Shown piece by piece: positions 1 through 6,446 of a DNA stretch of 9,046 bases. This stretch comes from Candidatus Neomicrothrix sp. UBA2131 (GTDB lineage: Bacteria > Actinomycetota > Acidimicrobiia > Acidimicrobiales > MedAcidi-G1): positions 11,761 through 20,806 of the forward strand of contig DCXR01000023.1 of assembly GCA_002329075.1 (NCBI GenBank), in the 5' to 3' direction. The notes beneath the pieces were generated by a model that did not search any database, was not told the DNA's origin, and saw only the letters and a list, made by a program, of their open reading frames with translations. The position numbers were made by a program, and so were the translations under genes. Position 1 is the first letter of the stretch. Each line of letters begins with the position of its first letter.

Positions 1-99
1 GTCGGTGCGGCCGTCGTCGTTGTCGGTGCGGCCGTCGTCGTCGGTGCGGCCGTCGTCGTCGGTGCGGCCGTCGTCGTTGTCGGTGCGGCCGTCGTTGTG
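1..99. repeat. 18/21-bp minisatellite encoding Thr-Ala-Ala-Pro units
   Basis: The motif GTCGGTGCGGCC begins at about 1, 22, 40, 58 and 79, so the period alternates 21, 18, 18 and 21 bases. Every unit is a multiple of three. On the minus strand the units read T(3-4)AAP, so copy-number change keeps the phosphatase-like gene in frame. The array sits next to a run of twelve Thr codons at 90-125 and probably continues beyond the left edge. Confidence 0.9.
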
Positions 100-1388
100 G
101 TCGTGGTGGTCGTTGTCGTGGTGGTCGGTGGGGGCGGCACGTACTCGCCGCGGAACGGGCCGGTGACCTCGTAGGTGACGCCCACGGCCAGGCCGTCGGG
201 GGCGTCGCCCCAGTCGATGGCCTCGATCACGTCACGCGTCAACTTGTTGCCCGGACCCCGTTGGGAACTGAAGTAGAGGCGGTTCCGGTTGGGGTTGAAG
301 CAGGGCCCGGCGATCTCCGACGATTCGTGGGCCGGGTCGGGGATCCGACAGAACGGCGCCACCTCCCCTTCCGGCGTGATGACGACGACCTCCATGTTGC
401 CGCCGTCCTCGGCCACGAACAGGTCGCCCGAGCCCTCCTCGACGGTGATGTTGTCGACGCCCGTGAGCGGCTGTCGGTCGCCGGTGCCGTCCCAGATCAG
501 CGTGTACTGCTGTTCGCGCAGGTCCACGGCGTGGACCCGGTTGTCGGTCTTTGTCGTGTACCAGATCGAGCCGTCGTGGTACCAGATACCCTCGCCACCC
601 GGTGTGAGGAAGGCGCCCGGCACCTGCTCACGGGTCGGCGTCTCGGCGGCCGAAGGGTCGGGCACGGCCGCCCATGTGACCGACCCGTCCTCGGCGACGA
701 GCATCGCCTCGAGCGTTCCCGCCGAGAGGTCGGGGTAGGCGTCGGGCGTGTAGCGGTAGAGCAGGCCCTCGGGGTTGTCCTCGGTGAGGTACACCATCTC
801 GTCGACGGGGTCGATGGCCGCTGCCTCGTGGGCCCAGTTGCCCATGGCGGGGTGCGCCACCGCCTCATTCACGCCGGTCGGGTCGCACTCCCAGACCAGG
901 CCGACCCCGATGTAGGCCTCCTCGCAGGACAGCCAGGTGCCCCACGGGGTGACGCCACCGGCGCAGTTGGAATGGCTGCCCTCGAGGATGCTGTACGCGT
1001 CGAGGATCTCACCGTCGGCATCGAAGTGGATCGCCGAGACTCCGCCCCGCTCCTCGCCCGGCGTGAGCCAGTTGAAGACCTCCGAGTTGCACGTGTAGTA
1101 CCAGCCGCCTTCGCCGTCGTCGAAGGTGGCCGCCCCATCGGGGAACAGGCGCCACTCGTAGCCGGTGTCGCCCACGGGGTCGCCGCCGATGCCGACGATG
1201 CGGGAGGTGAAGCCCTCGGGCAGGACCAGGCCGTTCTCATCGGGCTCGACGCCCTCCAGAGAGCCGTAGGGCCCGTCACCCGGCTGGGCCTCGTCGACCA
1301 CCTTGGCCGAGGCCATCCGGGCACTGGTGAGCGTCCCGGCCCCGACTGTCGCCGCCATGCTGCGCCGCAGGAACGTCCGTCGGTCCAT
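1..1388 (-). CDS. Tat-exported PhoX-like (DUF839) phosphatase family protein, C-terminus cut by window edge
   Basis: This is a partial gene: at least 462 residues are visible, the frame is open to the window edge, and the stop lies beyond base 1. It probably encodes an exported phosphoesterase of the PhoX/DUF839 family, whose studied members are Fe/Ca-dependent alkaline phosphatases. Residues 1-28 form a twin-arginine signal: MDRRTFLRR, then an Ala/Gly/Thr-rich stretch ending in ASA (26-28), a likely cleavage site. The family signature NCAGGVTPWGTWLSCEE lies at residues 141-157. Further blocks include WAHEAAAID (about 185-193), a DNPEGLLYRYTP block, GVDNI, and a blade ending LFVAEDGG; the repeated beta-strand pattern fits a propeller fold. 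The globular part ends near Val417. PPPP, twelve Thr and repeated T(3-4)AAP units then run to the edge and look like a surface-exposed linker before an unseen anchor or cell-wall domain. The start is chosen for its strong ribosome site and Tat motif. It follows meaB on the same strand but has its own likely promoter. The family call is strong; the substrate is inferred. Confidence 0.88.
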   Translation of the reverse strand, partial: MDRRTFLRRSMAATVGAGTLTSARMASAKVVDEAQPGDGPYGSLEGVEPDENGLVLPEGFTSRIVGIGGDPVGDTGYEWRLFPDGAATFDDGEGGWYYTCNSEVFNWLTPGEERGGVSAIHFDADGEILDAYSILEGSHSNCAGGVTPWGTWLSCEEAYIGVGLVWECDPTGVNEAVAHPAMGNWAHEAAAIDPVDEMVYLTEDNPEGLLYRYTPDAYPDLSAGTLEAMLVAEDGSVTWAAVPDPSAAETPTREQVPGAFLTPGGEGIWYHDGSIWYTTKTDNRVHAVDLREQQYTLIWDGTGDRQPLTGVDNITVEEGSGDLFVAEDGGNMEVVVITPEGEVAPFCRIPDPAHESSEIAGPCFNPNRNRLYFSSQRGPGNKLTRDVIEAIDWGDAPDGLAVGVTYEVTGPFRGEYVPPPPTTTTTTTTTTTTAAPTTTTAAPTTTAAPTTTAAPTTTTAAP

Positions 1389-1393
1389 CGAGA

Positions 1394-1401
1394 TCCCCCC
1401 T
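1394..1401 (-). promoter_or_regulatory. Ribosome binding site of the PhoX-like gene
   Basis: On the minus strand AGGGGGGA stands 5 bases before the ATG at 1388. It is strongly purine-rich, complements the 16S tail, and fixes the start that gives an intact Tat signal. Confidence 0.7.
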
Positions 1402-1405
1402 GTCT

Positions 1406-1421
1406 GCGGTCCCCCGACCGC
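1406..1421 (-). promoter_or_regulatory. Perfect stem-loop between meaB and the PhoX-like gene
   Basis: GCGGTC, four G (minus-strand sense) and GACCGC form a 6-bp perfect GC-rich stem with a 4-base loop. It lies 47 bases past the meaB stop and 17 bases before the PhoX-like ATG. If the predicted promoter is right, it sits a few bases into the 5' leader. No U-run follows, so it is a poor intrinsic terminator. A 5'-end stabilising hairpin or an operator are alternatives. Confidence 0.4.
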
Positions 1422-1431
1422 GTTGCACGCA

Positions 1432-1460
1432 ATGGTAGATGCTGCCCGGCGACACGCCAA
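1432..1460 (-). promoter_or_regulatory. Predicted sigma-70-type promoter for the PhoX-like gene
   Basis: On the minus strand, TTGGCG (1460-1455) is followed after exactly 17 bases by TACCAT (1437-1432), which fits the actinobacterial TANNNT -10 form. Transcription would start near 1425 and leave a leader of about 37 bases carrying the stem-loop and ribosome site. This would let the gene be expressed apart from the mutA-mutB-meaB operon. No direct-repeat PHO box of the GTTCACC type is visible nearby. Confidence 0.5.
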
Positions 1461-1468
1461 GGGGGAGA

Positions 1469-2446
1469 TCAGCCGCCGAAGGCGTCGAGGATGCGGTCGG
1501 CCGCTGCAGCGGGGGTCTCGGCACCGTCGAGCACCCGGCGCTCGGCGTCGGCCAGCACCCCGGCCACCACCGGGTCGGCGTGGAGGGCGGCCAGCAGCCG
1601 ATCCTCGACCATCGCCCACATCCAGGCCAACTGCTGGCCCCGGCGCCGCTCGTCCCACTCGCCCGAGGCGGTGAGTGCCTCACGATGCTCCTCTATCCGC
1701 GTCCACAACCCGGGCAGGCCCTCACCGGTGAGACCGCTGCAGGTGACCACCTGCGGCGTCCACGAGGCGCTGGCCGGGTGGGTGAGCCGCAGCGCCGCCG
1801 AGTAGTCGCGGGCGGCGGTACGGGCGGCCCTGGCGTTGTCGCCGTCGGCCTTGTTGACCACGATCATGTCGGCCAGTTCGAGCAGGCCCTTCTTGATCCC
1901 CTGCAGTTCGTCGCCGGCGCCGGGCAGCATCAGCGCCAGGAAGAAGTCGACCATGCGGGCCACGAGGGTCTCGGACTGGCCCACGCCGACGGTCTCGACC
2001 AGCACCACGTCGAAGCCGGCCGCCTCGAGCACGAGCAGGGTCTCGCGGGTCGTGCGGGTGACGCCGCCGAGCGTGCCGGCCGTCGGAGAGGGCCGCACGA
2101 AGGCGTCGGGATCGTTGGCGAGGCGCTGCATGCGGGTCTTGTCGCCGAGGATCGAGCCGCCGGTGACCGTGCTGGTCGGGTCGACGGCCTGGACGGCGAC
2201 CCGCCGGCCCGAGGCGGTGAGTTGGGTGCCGAGGGCCTCGATGAACGTCGACTTGCCCACGCCGGGCACGCCGGTGATCCCGACCCGGTGCGCCCCACCG
2301 GCGTGGGGCAGCAGTGCAGCAAGCAGGTCGGCGGCACGGCCCCGGTGGTCGGAAAGGGTGCTCTCGACGAGGGTGAGCGCCCGGCCGAGGGTCGCCCGGT
2401 CACGGGCGAGGACCCCGTCGACCAGTTCGTCGACGGTGGGGCTCAT
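1469..2446 (-). CDS. meaB: Methylmalonyl-CoA mutase-associated GTPase MeaB
   Basis: MeaB is a 325-residue cytoplasmic G-protein chaperone of methylmalonyl-CoA mutase. It gates delivery of adenosylcobalamin, protects the enzyme from inactivation, and helps replace damaged cofactor. The P-loop GVPGVGKST is at 59-67, the GDKTRM switch region at 101-106, the ETVGVGQSE segment (Walker B side) at 151-159, and the NKAD base-recognition motif at 198-201. The LPGAGDELQGIKKG stretch (174-187) is characteristic of the MeaB/ArgK family. The C-terminal helical region (about 245-325) matches the dimerisation arm. The length agrees with family members of about 330 residues. The ATG overlaps the mutB TGA as ATGA and has no strong ribosome site of its own, so translation is probably coupled to mutB. 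Every motif needed for GTP binding is intact. The older name ArgK, from a supposed arginine-transport kinase, is a misnomer for this family. Confidence 0.95.
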   Translation of the reverse strand: MSPTVDELVDGVLARDRATLGRALTLVESTLSDHRGRAADLLAALLPHAGGAHRVGITGVPGVGKSTFIEALGTQLTASGRRVAVQAVDPTSTVTGGSILGDKTRMQRLANDPDAFVRPSPTAGTLGGVTRTTRETLLVLEAAGFDVVLVETVGVGQSETLVARMVDFFLALMLPGAGDELQGIKKGLLELADMIVVNKADGDNARAARTAARDYSAALRLTHPASASWTPQVVTCSGLTGEGLPGLWTRIEEHREALTASGEWDERRRGQQLAWMWAMVEDRLLAALHADPVVAGVLADAERRVLDGAETPAAAADRILDAFGG

Positions 2447-4572
2447 GAGATCTGCTCGAGCAGTTCGGTGGCAGCAGCGGCGATGACGGTGCCCGGCGGG
2501 AAGATTGCAGCGGCACCTGCCTCCCGCAGCGCCTCGTGGTCCTGGGCCGGGATGACACCGCCCACGGCGATCGCAATGTCAGGTCGGCCGAGGGCAGCCA
2601 GTTCATCGCGCAGTTCGGGCACGAGCGTCAGGTGGCCGGCCGCCAGCGAGCTCACGCCGACCACGTGCACGTCGTTCTCGACGGCCTGGCGAGCCACCTC
2701 GCCCGGGGTCGAGAACAGCGGGCCGATGTCGACGTCGAAGCCCAGGTCGGCGAACGCCGTGGCGATGACCTTCTGGCCCCGGTCGTGGCCATCCTGGCCC
2801 ACCTTGGCGACGAGGATCCGGGGCCGGCGGCCGTTGGCGGCCTCGAATGCGGCTATGCGGGCGCGGGTGTCGGCCACCTGTCCGTCCTCGCCGACCTCGC
2901 TGTTGAACACGCCCGAGATGGTGCGCACCTCCGCGACATGGCGCCCCCATACCTGTTCGAGGGCGTCGCTGATCTCGCCGACGGTAGCCCGTGCCCGGGC
3001 GGCGTCGACGGCCAGGCCCAGGAGGTTGCCCTCGCCGGTTTCGGCGCAACGGGTGAGGGCGGCCAGCGCTGCCTTGCAGGCGGCGGGGTCGCGCTCGGCC
3101 CGGAGGCGTTCGAGCCGTGCGACCTGGTCGGACCGGACCTGGGCGTTGTCGATCCGGCGCACGTCGACGGCGTCGGCCTCGTCGGGGCGGTACCGGTTCA
3201 CGCCCACCACGGTCTGGCGGCCCGAGTCGATGCGGGCCTGGGTGCGGGAGGCGGCCTCCTCGATGCGCAGCTTCGGGATGCCGGCCTCGATGGCCGACGC
3301 CATCCCGCCGCTCTCCTCGACCTCGGTGATGTGGTCCCACGCCCTCGCCGCCAGGTCGTGGGTGAGCCGTTCGACGTGGTAGCTGCCGCCCCACGGGTCG
3401 ACGACGCGGCAGGTGCCGGTCTCCTGCTGGAGGAACAGCTGTGTGTTGCGGGCGATGCGGGCCGAGAAGTCGGTGGGCAGCGCCAGCGCCTCGTCGAAGC
3501 CGTTGGTGTGCAGCGACTGGGTGTGGCCCTGGGTGGCCGCCATGGCCTCGACGCAGGTGCGGACCACGTTGTTGTAGACGTCCTGGGCGGTGAGGCTCCA
3601 ACCCGACGTCTGGCTGTGGGTGCGCAGCGACGACGACCGGGGGTCCTGCGGGTCGAACTGCGCCATGAGCCTCGCCCACAGCAGCCGGGCCGCCCGCAGC
3701 TTGGCGACCTCCATGAAGAAGTCCATGCCGATCGCCCAGAAGAAGCTCAGCCGCGGTGCGAAGGCGTCGACGTCGAGTCCGGCCCCGATGCCGGCCCGCA
3801 CGTACTCGACCCCGTCGGCCAGCGTGTACGCCAACTCGAGGTCGGCCGTCGCCCCCGCCTCCTGCATGTGGTAGCCGGAGATCGAGATGCTGTTGAACTT
3901 CGGCATCCGTTCGCTGGTCCAGGCGAAGATGTCCGACACGATCCGCATCGAGGGGGCCGGCGGATAGATGTAGGTGTTGCGGACCATGAACTCCTTGAGG
4001 ATGTCGTTCTGGATGGTTCCGGCCAACTCCTCGGGCGCCACGCCCTGTTCCTCGCCGGCCAGCACGAACAGGGCCAGGATCGGCAGCACGGCGCCGTTCA
4101 TGGTCATCGACACGGTCATCTGCTCGAGCGGGATGCCGTCGAACAGGGTGCGCATGTCGAGGATCGAGTCGATCGCCACGCCGGCCATGCCGACGTCGCC
4201 CGCCACCCGGGGGTGGTCGGAGTCATAGCCCCGGTGGGTGGCGAGGTCGAACGCCACCGACAGGCCCTTCTGGCCGGCGACCAGGTTGCGCCGGTAGAAG
4301 GCGTTGGACTCCTCGGCGGTCGAGTAGCCGGCGTACTGGCGGATGGTCCAGGGCCGGGCGGTGTACATGGTCGGATACGGGCCCCGCAGGTAGGGGGCGA
4401 TCCCGGGCCAGGTGTCGAGGAAGTCGAGGTCGGCCACGTCGGCAGAGGTCGACAGGGCGGCCACGTCGATTCCCTCGGGTGTGGTGAAGGTGCCCAGATC
4501 GGGGACGGGTGCGGTCCGACCGGCTTCACCGGGATCGAGGTCGATGTGTGCGAAGTCGGGGATGGCACTCAT
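2443..4572 (-). CDS. mutB: Methylmalonyl-CoA mutase, large (catalytic) subunit
   Basis: MutB has 709 residues and catalyses B12-dependent isomerisation of (R)-methylmalonyl-CoA to succinyl-CoA, as a heterodimer with MutA in the cytoplasm. Residues about 50-400 form the substrate-binding TIM barrel. By alignment from memory with the Propionibacterium shermanii enzyme, the active-site residues are all present: Tyr80 (for Y89), Gln188 (Q197), Arg198 (R207), Tyr234-His235 (Y243-H244) and Arg274 (R283). The C-terminal cobalamin domain (about 585-709) carries DGHDRG at 594-599, with His596 as the lower cobalt ligand and Lys590 in the position of K604. The SSLAAGHL (641-648) and GG (671-672) loops that hold the nucleotide tail follow. 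The start at 4572 is supported by the ATGA overlap with mutA and a GGGGGTGG ribosome-site-like stretch just upstream. The open frame continues upstream only as a shadow of mutA. The gene looks fully functional. Confidence 0.97.
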   Translation of the reverse strand: MSAIPDFAHIDLDPGEAGRTAPVPDLGTFTTPEGIDVAALSTSADVADLDFLDTWPGIAPYLRGPYPTMYTARPWTIRQYAGYSTAEESNAFYRRNLVAGQKGLSVAFDLATHRGYDSDHPRVAGDVGMAGVAIDSILDMRTLFDGIPLEQMTVSMTMNGAVLPILALFVLAGEEQGVAPEELAGTIQNDILKEFMVRNTYIYPPAPSMRIVSDIFAWTSERMPKFNSISISGYHMQEAGATADLELAYTLADGVEYVRAGIGAGLDVDAFAPRLSFFWAIGMDFFMEVAKLRAARLLWARLMAQFDPQDPRSSSLRTHSQTSGWSLTAQDVYNNVVRTCVEAMAATQGHTQSLHTNGFDEALALPTDFSARIARNTQLFLQQETGTCRVVDPWGGSYHVERLTHDLAARAWDHITEVEESGGMASAIEAGIPKLRIEEAASRTQARIDSGRQTVVGVNRYRPDEADAVDVRRIDNAQVRSDQVARLERLRAERDPAACKAALAALTRCAETGEGNLLGLAVDAARARATVGEISDALEQVWGRHVAEVRTISGVFNSEVGEDGQVADTRARIAAFEAANGRRPRILVAKVGQDGHDRGQKVIATAFADLGFDVDIGPLFSTPGEVARQAVENDVHVVGVSSLAAGHLTLVPELRDELAALGRPDIAIAVGGVIPAQDHEALREAGAAAIFPPGTVIAAAATELLEQIS

Positions 4573-6347
4573 CGGGCCACCCCCAGGGCATCGAGGATGC
4601 GGCCCAGCACGTCCAGGACGTCGGTGCGGGCGTGGACGAACCCGTCGACACCGGCTGCACGCCACTCGTCCTCGTGGTCGCCGGGTCGTCCGGCCAGGAC
4701 CACGTGCGCAACGCCTTCGGCCTTCAGTGCCCGTGCAACGTCTACGGCCTCGACGGCGTAACGCCCGTCCGAGCCGCAGAGCACGGCCACCGGGCTGCCC
4801 GGCTCGTCGACGGTGCGGATGCCGGCTACGGCGAACAGGTTGGCGGCGAACGTCGTGCGAGCCGAGTGCTCGGCCAGCGGACCGAGCGACACGAGGCGGA
4901 CGACGGGGCCCGCCGCCTCGCCGGCGTCGCGCAGTGCCTCGAACGGCTCGGCCAGGCGGTGCAGGCGCAGCGGGCCCTCGGCCGATGCGGGCCCGGCGGC
5001 ACGAACGAGTGGAACCTCGTCGATGGCAGGGAACTCGGTCACGCCGGTGATGGCATCGGTTCGGGTGGCGAGGCGCTGCGCACGGGCCGTGTGCGTGACC
5101 GCGACCTCGGCGGCGATGCGCCCTGAGGCCAGTGCGGCCACCATGCCACCGTCGGCCTCGATCGAGCGGAAGCGCTCCCATGCGGCATCGGCGAGGCGCT
5201 CGGTGAGGTCCTCGACGAACCACGAGCCGCCGGTGGGGTCGACCACCCGGGCCAGGCCGCTCTCCTCGGTCAACAGCAGTTGGGTGTTGCGGGCGGTGCG
5301 GCGGCCGAACTCGTCGGGTCGCCCGATGGCGCTGTCGAAGGGACGAACCGTCACCACCGCGGCCCCCCCGAGGCCGGCGGAGAAGGCGGCCACGGCGCCG
5401 CGCAGCAGGTTCACCCACGGGTCGCGACGGGCAAGCATGGCGGCCGAGGTGACCGCCGTCTGGTGCTGGGCCCGGACGTCGGAACCGCACGCCCCGGCCA
5501 CCCGGTCCCAGAGCAGGCGGGCCACCCGGAACTTCGCGATCGTGCGGAACTGGTCGGCGTCGGCCGAGTAGGTGAACGTGAGTCCGGCGAGCGCATCATC
5601 GATCGAAACGCCGTCGGCCTCGAGCGCCCGCAGGTAGGCCACGCCCGTCGCCAGCGAGCACGCCAACTCCCACGCCTCGCTGGCACCGGCATCGGCCCAG
5701 ACGGTGGCATCGACGGTGACGGCGTGCACGCCGGGTGCGTCGGCCACCGAAGCCACGGCCGACGCCAGCGTCGAGAGGTCGGGATCACCGCCGTGACGGG
5801 CCGCCACGCCGATCGGGTCGACGCCGAGGGCGCCGGAGCGGTCGGCGGCAGAGGTCCCCTGCTGGTCCCAGAGGTCGACCAGCCAGCCGGCGGCGTTCAC
5901 CGCATCGGGCCCGGGAGCCAGCGCCACCGGCGCCATCTCGAGGAAGACGCCGTCGAGCACCGCTGCCAGGTCGCCGGCCGACCCGATGCCGATGGCCGCT
6001 CGGTCGAGCAGCACCGAGGTCGAACCCCGCTCCAGTTCGTCGAGCACCACGGCGTTGGCGGCTGCGATGCCCTCGTCCAGCACCAGCGCCCGAACGTCCC
6101 AGCCGGACTCGGTGCTGCCGGTGGCGGTCGATCCCCGGGTGTGGGGGCTCGCCCCCGGCAGGCCGGCCCGGTCGGTGCGCCCGTCGTTTCCGTAGAGCGG
6201 TTCGATGCGGATGCCGTCGTCGGTGACCGTCGTCAGCGACCCGAGGGTGCGCCCACGCAGGGAGGTACCGGCCAGGTCGGCCCAGTCGTCGCGGGTGGCA
6301 GGCTCGAACCCGGCCACCAGACGCATCGGCTCGGCGGGTGTGGCCAC
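4569..6347 (-). CDS. mutA: Methylmalonyl-CoA mutase, small subunit
   Basis: MutA is the non-catalytic partner of MutB, with 592 residues from the GTG chosen here. It has the mutase barrel fold without substrate or B12-ligand residues. Recognisable blocks are WDVRAL (83-88), DQFRTIAKFRVARLLW (265-280), DPWVNLLRG (309-317), TARNTQLLLTEES (351-363), RVVDPTGGSWFVEDLT (367-382), GVTEFP (435-440) and the ending ILDALGVAR. The cobalamin-like C-domain (about 480-592) lacks DxHxxG, as is normal for MutA, but appears shorter than in P. shermanii. Its stop overlaps the mutB start as ATGA. The start is uncertain. GTG 6347 gives a leader of the length seen in relatives and lies 6 bases after TACCAT, which fits a leaderless transcript. 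ATG 6398 (609 residues) has AGGA five bases upstream but adds codons with weaker GC at third positions. ATG 6326 has no ribosome site. ATG 6464 would run into the divergent transporter gene. Confidence 0.92.
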   Translation of the reverse strand: MATPAEPMRLVAGFEPATRDDWADLAGTSLRGRTLGSLTTVTDDGIRIEPLYGNDGRTDRAGLPGASPHTRGSTATGSTESGWDVRALVLDEGIAAANAVVLDELERGSTSVLLDRAAIGIGSAGDLAAVLDGVFLEMAPVALAPGPDAVNAAGWLVDLWDQQGTSAADRSGALGVDPIGVAARHGGDPDLSTLASAVASVADAPGVHAVTVDATVWADAGASEAWELACSLATGVAYLRALEADGVSIDDALAGLTFTYSADADQFRTIAKFRVARLLWDRVAGACGSDVRAQHQTAVTSAAMLARRDPWVNLLRGAVAAFSAGLGGAAVVTVRPFDSAIGRPDEFGRRTARNTQLLLTEESGLARVVDPTGGSWFVEDLTERLADAAWERFRSIEADGGMVAALASGRIAAEVAVTHTARAQRLATRTDAITGVTEFPAIDEVPLVRAAGPASAEGPLRLHRLAEPFEALRDAGEAAGPVVRLVSLGPLAEHSARTTFAANLFAVAGIRTVDEPGSPVAVLCGSDGRYAVEAVDVARALKAEGVAHVVLAGRPGDHEDEWRAAGVDGFVHARTDVLDVLGRILDALGVAR

Positions 6348-6353
6348 CCGTTG

Positions 6354-6359
6354 ATGGTA
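6354..6359 (-). promoter_or_regulatory. Possible -10 box for a leaderless mutA transcript
   Basis: TACCAT on the minus strand (TANNNT form) ends 6 bases before a GTG at 6347 that is in frame with mutA. This is the usual distance from -10 box to transcription start, so the mRNA could begin at the start codon. The hexamer is identical to the -10 box proposed for the PhoX-like gene. The -35 side is weak: TTCCCG at a 19-base spacing. Confidence 0.35.
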
Positions 6360-6432
6360 GGTGAGGACCCGCTCCGACCGGGAAGCCCTGTGACCCATGA
6401 CCGTCCTGGCTGCGGCAACCATCGGTATTCCT

Positions 6433-6439
6433 GGGAGGA
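6433..6439 (+). promoter_or_regulatory. Ribosome binding site of the MFS transporter gene
   Basis: GGGAGGA lies 7 bases before the ATG at 6447. It settles the start against the long upstream open frame that runs antisense through mutA. I see no convincing -10/-35 pair for this gene in the 99-base divergent gap. Confidence 0.75.
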
Positions 6440-6446
6440 TCGCCGG

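Noticed and set aside
1..125. CRISPR array or DNA-level structural repeat at the left edge
   Set aside because: The units are short (18/21 bp), have no unique spacers, keep the reading frame and encode a Thr/Ala/Pro tail, so this is a coding minisatellite.
1406..1421. Intrinsic terminator for the mut operon
   Set aside because: The stem is only 6 bp and no U-run follows it. It also appears to lie inside the leader of the next gene, so it is reported as a stem-loop of unknown role.
261..4761. Very long plus-strand open frames opposite the PhoX-like gene, meaB and mutB (for example 261-1805, 1439-3382, 2536-4761)
   Set aside because: They lie antisense to genes with clear family motifs. Their translations are Gly/Arg/Ala/Asp/His-rich and low in complexity, as expected when high-GC codons are read from the other strand. 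I see no domain in any of them.
4573..5490. N-terminal extension of mutB (a 1015-residue open frame)
   Set aside because: The added residues are Arg/Gly/Pro-rich, overlap mutA in another frame, and have no counterpart in the mutase family. The ATG at 4572 gives the normal length and the ATGA overlap.
6391..6402. Short direct repeat TGACC-CA-TGACC in the divergent gap as an operator
   Set aside because: Two 5-base copies are too short to separate from chance in GC-rich DNA, and no regulator gene is nearby.
5280..6446. N-terminal extension of the MFS gene (an 886-residue open frame)
   Set aside because: It is antisense to mutA, contains no membrane or domain pattern, and the ATG at 6447 has a strong ribosome site directly before the first hydrophobic span.
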